Positions 33,656-40,011 of a stretch of 40,011 nt of DNA are shown piece by piece; position 1 is the first letter of the stretch, and the number at the start of each line of letters is the position of its first letter. Under the pieces are notes generated by a model that saw nothing but the letters and a program-made list of their open reading frames with translations, was not told the origin of the DNA and searched no databases. Location: assembly GCA_012514145.1 (NCBI GenBank), contig JAAZAV010000004.1:1-40011 (forward strand). Reading direction: 5' to 3'. A program made the translations under genes and the position numbers. This DNA comes from Clostridiales bacterium. Lineage in GTDB: Bacteria > Bacillota > Clostridia > Oscillospirales > CAG-272.

Positions 33656-35361
33656 ATCTGCTTAACCGGTTCCTCGAGCGGACGACGTTCGACAGCTACG
33701 AGGACTTCAAGACAAACTACAAGCTGATAGTGCCCGAGGTGTTTAATTTCGGGTATGATATAGTTGACGAATATGCCCGCCTGCAGCCCGACAAGCCTGC
33801 TCTGGTCTGGGTGAACAACGACGGTGAAAAGCTGCTGGAGAAGCGCTATACATTCGGTGACATCTCGCGTCTGAGCAATAAAACGGCAAACGCCCTGCGC
33901 GAGAAGGGCATCTGCTACGGCGACAAGGTCATGCTCATACTGCGCCAGCGTCCCGAGGTGTGGATAACCCTTGTGGCGCTCTGCAAGCTGGGAGCCATTG
34001 CCATCCCCGCCTCCTTCCAGCTCACAGCCCACGATATAGTGTACCGCTGCAACGCAGCGCCGGTGAAGTTTATCTGTGCGGTGGACGACACCGATGTGGT
34101 GAAAGCCGTCTGCGATGCGCGTCCCGAGTGCCCGACCCTCACAGGCGTCGCCATTCTGGGCGGCGGTCCCGAGGCTGTGGTAGATCATTCTCTGCCGGGC
34201 AATATTCCGGAGGACTGCTTCGACTACCGCGCCATGATCGACGGCGCATCGGAGGAGTTTGAGCGCGTTCACACCGACAACGGCGACACCATGCTCACCT
34301 ACTTCTCGTCGGGTACCAGCGGCATGCCCAAGATGATAGTTCATGACTTCAGATATCCCCTGGGGCACATCACCACCGCCAAATACTGGCAGCATGTGGA
34401 GGATGAAGGGCTGCATCTCACCGTGTCCGACTCGGGCTGGGCGAAGTTCGCCTGGGGCAAGATATACGGTCAGTGGATCTGCGGCGCGGTCATGGTGGCT
34501 TTTGACGAACAGACCCGCTTCACCCCCGCCAAGCTTATGGCGGCTATGGCGCATCTTAAGATTACAACCTTCTGCGCTCCCCCCACCATCTACCGCTTTA
34601 TGATAAAGGAAGGCATTATGCCCGAAGCCTTTGCCGGCGTCCACCATTGCTGCACCGCCGGCGAGCCTCTCTTCGCCGAGGTCACAAACACCTTCAAGGC
34701 GGAGGTGGGGCTGGATATCCACGAGGGCTTCGGCCAGACCGAAGGTCCGGTTCTGCTTGGCAACTTCGGCTGGGATCCCATAAAGCCGGGTTCCACAGGC
34801 AAGCCCACCGCCCTTATGGATATCGATCTTATCGACAACGACGGCAATCCCGTTGAGGACGGCAACGTTGGACGTCTGGTTATCCGCAACGCCGGCACGC
34901 ATCCCGTGGGACTGTTCCTTGAATACTACAAGGACGATGCCGCAATGGAGCGCTCCTGGATCGACGGTATGTACGATACCGGCGACATGGCGTGGCGGGA
35001 CGCCGACGGCTACTTCCACTTTGAAGGCCGCTCTGACGACGTTATCAAGTGTTCGGGCTACCGCATAGGTCCGTATGAGGTGGAGAGCGTGCTTATCACC
35101 CATCCGGCGGTTCTCGAGTGCGCGGTTACCGCCGCCCCCGACCCTATACGCGGTCAGGTGGTCAAGGCTACCATAGTGCTCACAAAGGGCTATACGGCGT
35201 CCGATGAGCTGGTGAAGGAGCTGCAGAACCATGTCAAGCACAACACCGCTCCCTACAAGTACCCCCGTATCGTCGAGTTCGCCGCATCCCTGCCCAAGAC
35301 CACCAGCGGAAAGATCCGCCGCGTGGAGATTCGCGACCGCGACGCCGGAGAGAGCAAATAA
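33652..35361 (+). CDS. AMP-forming acyl-CoA synthetase / AMP-binding protein
   Basis: A 569-residue adenylate-forming enzyme that activates a carboxylic acid with ATP and transfers it to coenzyme A. The P-loop is T-Y-F-S-S-G-T-S-G-M-P-K around residues 217-228, G-F-G-Q-T-E-G is the adenine-binding motif, Y-D-T-G-D-M-A-W and F-E-G-R-S-D-D-V-I-K-C-S-G-Y-R mark the hinge, and the C-terminal Lys lies in P-K-T-T-S-G-K-I-R-R. It is most like the medium-chain ACSM/benzoate-type group; the acyl chain is not predictable. An in-frame TGA at 33625 excludes longer starts. The XRE-cupin gene just upstream is its likely regulator, and plsY nearby suggests a lipid context. Confidence 0.9.
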   Translation: MNLLNRFLERTTFDSYEDFKTNYKLIVPEVFNFGYDIVDEYARLQPDKPALVWVNNDGEKLLEKRYTFGDISRLSNKTANALREKGICYGDKVMLILRQRPEVWITLVALCKLGAIAIPASFQLTAHDIVYRCNAAPVKFICAVDDTDVVKAVCDARPECPTLTGVAILGGGPEAVVDHSLPGNIPEDCFDYRAMIDGASEEFERVHTDNGDTMLTYFSSGTSGMPKMIVHDFRYPLGHITTAKYWQHVEDEGLHLTVSDSGWAKFAWGKIYGQWICGAVMVAFDEQTRFTPAKLMAAMAHLKITTFCAPPTIYRFMIKEGIMPEAFAGVHHCCTAGEPLFAEVTNTFKAEVGLDIHEGFGQTEGPVLLGNFGWDPIKPGSTGKPTALMDIDLIDNDGNPVEDGNVGRLVIRNAGTHPVGLFLEYYKDDAAMERSWIDGMYDTGDMAWRDADGYFHFEGRSDDVIKCSGYRIGPYEVESVLITHPAVLECAVTAAPDPIRGQVVKATIVLTKGYTASDELVKELQNHVKHNTAPYKYPRIVEFAASLPKTTSGKIRRVEIRDRDAGESK

Positions 35362-35447
35362 CTCCCGTTTCTTTGGCAAATATAGGATATTTTGCTTTCG
35401 TTAAAAGGGCGAAAAGCCAAATAAATTGAAAAAACCCGTAAACCCTA

Positions 35448-35476
35448 TTGCAAATTGCGTTGGGTTGTGGTATAAT
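35448..35476 (+). promoter_or_regulatory. Promoter of rpmB
   Basis: TTGCAA (35448-35453), a 17-nt spacer and TATAAT (35471-35476), with TG one base upstream of the -10 (extended -10). It lies 45 nt before the rpmB start. Confidence 0.88.
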
Positions 35477-35521
35477 GTCACGCGTTAATCATGAGAAAAC
35501 TATCGTAAGGAGGTGTCGCTT

Positions 35522-35710
35522 GTGGCTAAATGCGAGCTTTGCAAGAAATGCGTGGTTTTCGGTCTGAAGGTATCTCACTCCAATCGTAAAACTTCTAAAA
35601 TGTGGAAACCGAACTTAAGACGTGTTAAGGTCAACGACAATGGTACCCATAAGACCATATACGTTTGCTCCCGCTGCCTGCGTTCCGGTAAGGTTACCCG
35701 CGCTGTCTGA
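35522..35710 (+). CDS. rpmB: 50S ribosomal protein L28
   Basis: A 62-residue L28 with V-S-H-S-N-R-K-T and K-P-N-L-R-R-V as in the family, plus two Cys pairs (C-E-L-C-K-K-C and C-S-R-C) that indicate the zinc-containing form. The start is GTG 35522 with AAGGAGG at 35507-35513; an in-frame GTG at 35513 overlaps that site and is rejected. It is transcribed from the extended -10 promoter at 35448. Confidence 0.97.
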   Translation: MAKCELCKKCVVFGLKVSHSNRKTSKMWKPNLRRVKVNDNGTHKTIYVCSRCLRSGKVTRAV

Positions 35711-35754
35711 TGATCTTCATCAGAGCCGAGAACAGAATAATACGCGTAATATGA

Positions 35755-35794
35755 GGGCGGTCTGAAGACATTTTCGGTGTCTTTCGATCCGCCC
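35755..35794 (+). terminator. Hairpin between rpmB and the TerB operon
   Basis: A two-part stem: GGGCGG/CCGCCC (35755-35760 with 35789-35794) around AAGACA/TGTCTT (35765-35770 with 35778-35783), with a 7-nt loop. No T-run follows, so it may act as a leaky terminator or attenuator for the operon 58 nt downstream, before which no sigma-A promoter is seen. Confidence 0.5.
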
Positions 35795-35851
35795 TAAATG
35801 CGTTTAATGAATTATGACAATTTCGCGCTTCAATGACGGGAGGTGAGGGAT

Positions 35852-38419
35852 ATGGCGCGGCGATTTCTGATAATCAGCGGACGAATGCCCGCCGCCCTCA
35901 AACGCGACCTTCTGGTTCTGACGGGAACCACGCTTCTTCCTCTTCAGCCCTGCGAAAGGCTTTCGGAGCCGCTGGCAGACCATCCCGACATGCTTATCCT
36001 GCCCTATTGGGGCGGTGTGCTCACCGACGGCGGATATCTTGCCGAAAACCGCGCCCTGCTTGCCATGACCGGCGCGGAATTTGCGGCGGGCGAACTGCCC
36101 CTGGAGTCCGATTATCCCGGCGACATACGATATAATTCGCTTATCGTCGGAGACAGGGTCATCTGCCGCGCCGACGCATCGGAAGACAGAATCATAGGCT
36201 CGGGTCATTACAGGGTGTTAAATGTAAAACAGGGCTATGCCCGCTGCTCGGTGTGCATGGTGTATAACGAAGGCAGACCCGCAGCCGCCGTCACCGCCGA
36301 CGAGGGGATAGCCCGGGCGCTGGAGTTCTGCGGGCTTGAGGTGCTGCGCATCCGGCCGGGAGGCATTGAACTGCCCGGTATGAGCTGCGGCTTCATCGGC
36401 GGCGCATCCTGCTCTCTGCCCGACGGAAGGGTGTTGTTTTTCGGAGCGCTCGAGAGCCATCCCGACGGGAGAGCTATCGCAGACTTCATTGCTTCAAAGG
36501 GCGGCGAGGCGATTTCCTGCGGTGATACCAGTTCGGGGCAGCTATTTGACTGGGGCGGAGCGGTGATAATCGGATTGGGGAGCGACAGTCTTGGCAACAC
36601 CAGCCGAGATATTTCCCGACGGCGCTTCGGAGATGAAAGATATCATATCGACGGCGATGACGCTGTCGGCATCCGAAGCGGTAAAGACGAACGGAGCAGC
36701 TCGAGAGACGGCTTCTGGGATATCGGTCGAATAACACCCAAGCGGGATAAAAGGCGTTTTGCCTCGGACACCGAGGCGGTGGAGCTGGATCTGGGTGAGG
36801 CTCCCCCCGGCGCGCCGATACCGCCGAAAACCCCGATGAGCGTGACGGTGCCGCCGAAGCCCGACACCCGCAGCCTTGAAGGCGCCTTTGAGCGCATTAT
36901 ACCCCCATCGCTTGCCGGAGGACGGGGATATGCGGCGCAGAGCCAAACCCAAGGCGGGCAGAAGATCGAGGTTCGTAAGATTTCCGACAGCTTCATACTC
37001 GAGGCTGAAATAAGCGGTGAAACCAAGGCGGCAGGCTCCTTTGCCGTCATCGCCCGCAAATGCATAGCCGCGGAAGCCGCCGAATGCAAAAGAGTACCCT
37101 TCGCCGCAGAAATAGCGACACACTACCACATGAACCGGCAGCAGCAGGCATGGTATCTTTGGTGGCGCCGCCGTTTGCTTAACGGCGAAGCGCTTCCCAC
37201 CGATTACTCATGCATACGGCTGATGATGCACGAAATAATAGCCCTGCCCGACATATACGAAGGGCGGCGGGGATTTGAACTGCTCTGTCTGCTCTGGCGC
37301 TCCTATCGGGACGAATATCCCAAGCTGGACGGCACCATGGCGGAATGGGTGGCGGATTACTGCCTGCTTAACGGCATAACCCCCGACCCCGGGATAATCG
37401 GCGAAGAACTCATCGACGCGGCGGTGAAGCTCTCCCAGCTGCGAGAATTCTGGCTGGGCAGCGGCGACAACCGCTCGGTGGCGCAGGCTCTCTGCCGCTA
37501 TTACAGCGCATATTCGCCGACAGCCAGCCGATACTATAACGATGAAACGGCACCGGTTTACCGTGAGCACATTGCCGGCGTATTCAAGGCGCTGTTTTCG
37601 GCGCTGGGCGGTTTTGAAAAATGGTATCCCGACGAGCCGCTGCTTGAGACCCGTTCGGCACTGCGGCTTGCCTACATAGGCGCAGGCGCCGCTATCATCG
37701 GCCGCTGTTATATCAAAATCAAATACCGGGCATTTTCGCGCAGCCGCACACTTGGAAGCTTTGTTGGCGACATGCTGCGATATACGGAAAATTATATCCG
37801 CACACTGCTGGGAATCGCCCCGAAATATAAGGTAAAGGATCTGCCCGTTTCGGTCGCCGGAGTAATCGACGGATATTTCGCGCCGCTCATCGCCGCTCTG
37901 CCGAGGAAAAAGGCTGAGGACGAGCCGCCCGAATACGAGAAGCAATATGAGGCGCTGTCTACCGGATTTACCGCCAAGCGCGCCTTCTCCATAGAAAAGG
38001 AATCCTGGGATAACGCCAGAGCGCTTGCGGTTCCCGAAACCGATATCACCGAACCGGCTGTCCAGCAGGCTCTCGCATATGGCACGCCGGCTGGTTCGAC
38101 TGATGTTTCGGAGCCTGCCGCAGTGACTGAACCTGCGGACACCGAAGAAGCGTCACCTGCGCCGCAGCCTTCGTCTGACGACTCCGGCGACACAAGAAAA
38201 GCGCTTGCCGTGTCGGCAATCCGATACCTGCTAAATGGTGATACTGCCGGTTATGCGGAATTGGCGAGAGGGGCGAATCTGCTCCCGGCGGCGCTTATGC
38301 AGCACATCAATGACACATTATATGACGAACTGGGCGACATTGCCGTTGAGGAACGGAACGGCGGCTTCGAGGTGATCGAAGACTATATCGACGAGCTGCG
38401 CGAAATCTGCGGAATGTAA
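35852..38419 (+). CDS. DUF6873 (GME-fold)-like domain fused to TerB-N and TerB-C domains
   Basis: An 855-residue cytoplasmic protein. Residues 1-245 resemble the DUF6873 family (predicted guanidino-modifying-enzyme fold): Q-G-Y-A-R-C-S-V at 127-134, C-G-F-I-G-G-A-S at 179-186, S-H-P-D-G at 202-206, and an ending L-F-D-W-G-G near 231-236. Residues 246-395 are a charged, Pro-rich linker. Residues ~400-590 resemble TerB-N, with N-R-Q-Q-Q-A-W-Y-L-W-W-R (428-439). After a helical stretch and an acidic Pro/Thr linker (~728-775), residues ~776-855 end like TerB-C (H-I-N-D-T-L-Y-D-E-L-G-D). The frame is continuous, with no sign of a frameshift. The start is ATG 35852 (GGAGG 35839-35843) rather than GTG 35843. 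TerB-N/TerB-C proteins have been linked by comparative genomics to DNA-processing operons; the GME-like part may be a sensor or enzyme. No catalytic residue can be assigned. Confidence 0.7.
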   Translation: MARRFLIISGRMPAALKRDLLVLTGTTLLPLQPCERLSEPLADHPDMLILPYWGGVLTDGGYLAENRALLAMTGAEFAAGELPLESDYPGDIRYNSLIVGDRVICRADASEDRIIGSGHYRVLNVKQGYARCSVCMVYNEGRPAAAVTADEGIARALEFCGLEVLRIRPGGIELPGMSCGFIGGASCSLPDGRVLFFGALESHPDGRAIADFIASKGGEAISCGDTSSGQLFDWGGAVIIGLGSDSLGNTSRDISRRRFGDERYHIDGDDAVGIRSGKDERSSSRDGFWDIGRITPKRDKRRFASDTEAVELDLGEAPPGAPIPPKTPMSVTVPPKPDTRSLEGAFERIIPPSLAGGRGYAAQSQTQGGQKIEVRKISDSFILEAEISGETKAAGSFAVIARKCIAAEAAECKRVPFAAEIATHYHMNRQQQAWYLWWRRRLLNGEALPTDYSCIRLMMHEIIALPDIYEGRRGFELLCLLWRSYRDEYPKLDGTMAEWVADYCLLNGITPDPGIIGEELIDAAVKLSQLREFWLGSGDNRSVAQALCRYYSAYSPTASRYYNDETAPVYREHIAGVFKALFSALGGFEKWYPDEPLLETRSALRLAYIGAGAAIIGRCYIKIKYRAFSRSRTLGSFVGDMLRYTENYIRTLLGIAPKYKVKDLPVSVAGVIDGYFAPLIAALPRKKAEDEPPEYEKQYEALSTGFTAKRAFSIEKESWDNARALAVPETDITEPAVQQALAYGTPAGSTDVSEPAAVTEPADTEEASPAPQPSSDDSGDTRKALAVSAIRYLLNGDTAGYAELARGANLLPAALMQHINDTLYDELGDIAVEERNGGFEVIEDYIDELREICGM

Positions 38420-38455
38420 ACCGGATATCTGTCCGTCTCAAACTGAATATATAAT

Positions 38456-39802
38456 ATGAATGAACAGAAAATCCCCAAAAGAATACTGAACGCGCTGATG
38501 AATTCGATAGCGGCGGGAATTGTCCCCCGCATAGGCGCGCCATATATAGCCATCGGTCGAACCGAAGAGATAAACGCCCTTGTATCCGACCTCGAAATGA
38601 TAGCCGACGGCGGCTCCACCATGCGCTTTATAATAGGCAAATACGGCAGCGGAAAGAGCTTTCTGCTGCAGCTGATACGCGGTTCGGCTATTGACAGAGG
38701 CTTTGTCACCGCCGACGCGGACCTTTCTCCCGAGCGCCGTCTCTGCGGTACTAACGGTGCGGGCATTGCCACCTATCGGGAACTGATACGCAATCTTGCC
38801 TGCAAATCCTCCCCCGACGGCTCGGCGCTGTCGGTGGTAATATCCGGCTGGCTCTCCGATGTTCAGAGTACGGTGGCGGCTTCGGGCATCGCACCCGGCT
38901 CTCAAAAGTTCGAAGAAGCGGTAAATGCCAGAATTTTCGAAACGATGGGCAGGCTGCGTGAACAGGTTGGCGGCTTCGATTTCGCGACCGTGCTCACCAC
39001 ATATCGCACAGCCGCCGCCGAGGGCGATGACGAGACTCAGGGCAACTGTCTGCGCTGGCTGCGCGGCGAGTTTGAGACAAAAACCGACGCCAAGCGCTGT
39101 CTGCGGGTAGGAGGCATAATCAACGACGACAACTGGTACGAGTATATCAAGCTGCTTGCGGTATTTGCGCGGCTTGCGGGCTACAGCGGCATGCTGGTTC
39201 TGCTTGACGAATGCGTAAATCTTTATAAGATTACAAATCGGGTTTCCCGCGAGAACAATTACGAGAAGCTGCTGTCGATGTTCAATGACACCCTGCAGGG
39301 ACGCGCGCCGGGTTTGGGTATCTTCATGGGCGGCACTCCCCAGTTTCTTGAGGACACACGCCGGGGGCTTTTCAGCTACGAGGCGCTGCGCTCACGGCTG
39401 GCGGATTCTCGCTACTCGGGCGAGAGCTACCGCGACATGATCGGTCCGGTCATACGTCTGCGCCGCCTGTCGGACGATGAGCTTTTCGCTTTGGTTGTGC
39501 GGCTTACCAAGCTACACGGACAGCGCTACGACTGGGAACCGCCGGTCACCGCCGATGAGATGGCCGACTTCCTGCGGCTCGAGCTATCCCGTGCCGGCGC
39601 CGAGCAGCTGATAACTCCCCGGGAGATAATCCGCGATTACCTGTCGGTGCTCAATATCGTTCACCAGAACAGAGACGCCACATTTGCCGAGGTCTGCGGC
39701 ATTGTGACAAAGGAATCGCAGCCGGCGCCTGCGGAAGAGGCTTCGGAGGCAGAAACATATGCTTCTGATGGCGTTTCGGATATCGACGACATTGAAATAT
39801 AA
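38456..39802 (+). CDS. BrxD/DUF2791-like ATP-binding protein
   Basis: A 448-residue P-loop ATPase. Walker A G-K-Y-G-S-G-K-S is at residues 61-68, and Walker B M-L-V-L-L-D-E-C has Asp251-Glu252; I-F-M-G-G-T-P-Q-F about 45 residues later fits a sensor segment. The N-terminal A-I-G-R-T-E-E-I and the general layout match the BREX-type ATP-binding domain family (DUF2791, as in BrxD). It follows the TerB fusion gene by 36 nt in the same direction, and in related clusters a DEAD/DEAH helicase comes next. The acidic Ser/Ala C-terminal tail (~425-448) is probably flexible. ATG 38456 has no Shine-Dalgarno sequence and is directly preceded by TATAAT. Its role may be to load or regulate the helicase on DNA; this is inference. 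Confidence 0.8.
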   Translation: MNEQKIPKRILNALMNSIAAGIVPRIGAPYIAIGRTEEINALVSDLEMIADGGSTMRFIIGKYGSGKSFLLQLIRGSAIDRGFVTADADLSPERRLCGTNGAGIATYRELIRNLACKSSPDGSALSVVISGWLSDVQSTVAASGIAPGSQKFEEAVNARIFETMGRLREQVGGFDFATVLTTYRTAAAEGDDETQGNCLRWLRGEFETKTDAKRCLRVGGIINDDNWYEYIKLLAVFARLAGYSGMLVLLDECVNLYKITNRVSRENNYEKLLSMFNDTLQGRAPGLGIFMGGTPQFLEDTRRGLFSYEALRSRLADSRYSGESYRDMIGPVIRLRRLSDDELFALVVRLTKLHGQRYDWEPPVTADEMADFLRLELSRAGAEQLITPREIIRDYLSVLNIVHQNRDATFAEVCGIVTKESQPAPAEEASEAETYASDGVSDIDDIEI

Positions 39803-39949
39803 CGCTATACCCTCAAACCATCGATAGACTTCAACGAAAAGCGATGTTTTAAGATAAAAGCGAAAAAAGGGAAAAATATTTTTGAAAATGTGGTTTTGTC
39901 AATGATGTGAGACTAAAAAGTGCAAGAAAAAGGGATGGAGTGTGTTAAA
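39803..39949. other. AT-rich intergenic region after the ATPase gene
   Basis: This stretch is AT-rich with several A-runs. No ORF, promoter pair or terminator was recognised. It separates the ATPase gene from the palindrome at 39950 and from whatever gene lies beyond the window. Confidence 0.5.
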
Positions 39950-40000
39950 GACTTTGCAGCCGGAATGAGGGGCGAAGCCCCGAATGCAGGCTGCAAAGTC
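39950..40000. repeat. 51-nt palindromic element at the right edge
   Basis: Outer arms of 12 bases pair perfectly (39950-39961 with 39989-40000). Two 7-nt internal segments face each other, and an inner 5-bp stem GGGGC/GCCCC (39969-39973 with 39977-39981) closes on a GAA loop. There is no T-run, so it is not a normal terminator. The design resembles dispersed intergenic palindromes (REP/MITE-like). No second copy was noticed in this window. Confidence 0.8.
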
Positions 40001-40011
40001 GGCGCGTTCAA

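Noticed and set aside
33589-35379. 596-codon minus-strand open frame
   Set aside because: It lies wholly opposite the acyl-CoA synthetase, whose motifs are unambiguous. Long antisense frames are expected from the codon bias of this G+C-rich DNA.
35394-35417. Imperfect inverted repeat (GCTTTCG / CGAAAAGC) after the acyl-CoA synthetase as a terminator
   Set aside because: The stem has a bulge and no T-run follows, so it is too weak to call.
36590-37050. Frameshift or missed stop between the DUF6873-like and TerB parts
   Set aside because: The frame is continuous, codon use stays typical through the linker, and no internal ribosome site and start suggest a second gene. Comparison with relatives would still be decisive.
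38450-38455. TATAAT directly before the BrxD-like ATPase start codon as a promoter -10
   Set aside because: There is no matching -35 element, and the expected transcript would start inside the gene. Cotranscription with the TerB gene is more likely.

Overview
The window looks like chromosome from an uncultured, probably gut-associated member of class Clostridia (Gram-positive, anaerobic lifestyle). This rests on three things. The gene sets are yceD-rpmF, DUF512 radical-SAM/der/plsY, ecfA1-ecfA2-ecfT-truA, DUF951 and DUF5711. The lipoproteins have Gram-positive lipoboxes. The promoters are clear sigma-A types (two are TTGACA-N17-TATAAT). Base composition is G+C rich for the group by eye, except for an AT-richer ABC exporter pair. 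No tRNA, rRNA, CRISPR array, transposase or phage gene was found.

Layout. 1-4335: three related orphan sugar-type solute-binding lipoproteins in tandem; the first has lost its 5' part at the left edge. 4402-7710 (minus): DUF951 and a large YfhO-type membrane protein. 8040-11534: Holliday-junction genes ruvC and ruvA, then ruvB separated from them by a secreted surface protein gene. 11592-18997: a mostly overlapping housekeeping run (RlmI-like methyltransferase, EcfA1, EcfA2, EcfT, TruA, DUF5711, SDR reductase, DusB). 19050-21386: an ECF sigma factor and a membrane anti-sigma factor whose outer domain carries thirteen 11-residue repeats; an ECF-type promoter lies directly before the anti-sigma gene. 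21600-23664: ROK sugar kinase and Gfo/Idh/MocA dehydrogenase. 23770-27463: heterodimeric ABC exporter behind a 10-codon leader ORF, with foreign-looking composition. 27662-28372: small siroheme-type sulfite/nitrite reductase. 28537-35710: YceD, L32, DUF512 radical SAM, Der, PlsY, XRE-cupin regulator, acyl-CoA synthetase, L28.

35852 to the right edge: the most unusual part. An 855-residue protein joins a DUF6873-like (GME-fold) domain to TerB-N and TerB-C regions. It is followed after 36 nt by a BrxD/DUF2791-like ATPase. Such TerB/ATPase pairs are usually followed by a large helicase, which would lie just beyond this window, so this is a candidate DNA-processing or defence operon cut by the edge. 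A strong palindrome (39950-40000) sits after the ATPase.

Several genes (ruvC, ruvB, dusB, the DUF512 gene, the TerB-linked ATPase) have no usable Shine-Dalgarno sequence and start directly after AT-rich DNA, while neighbours have strong GGAGG sites.

Family names come from recognising motifs by eye. No database search was run.
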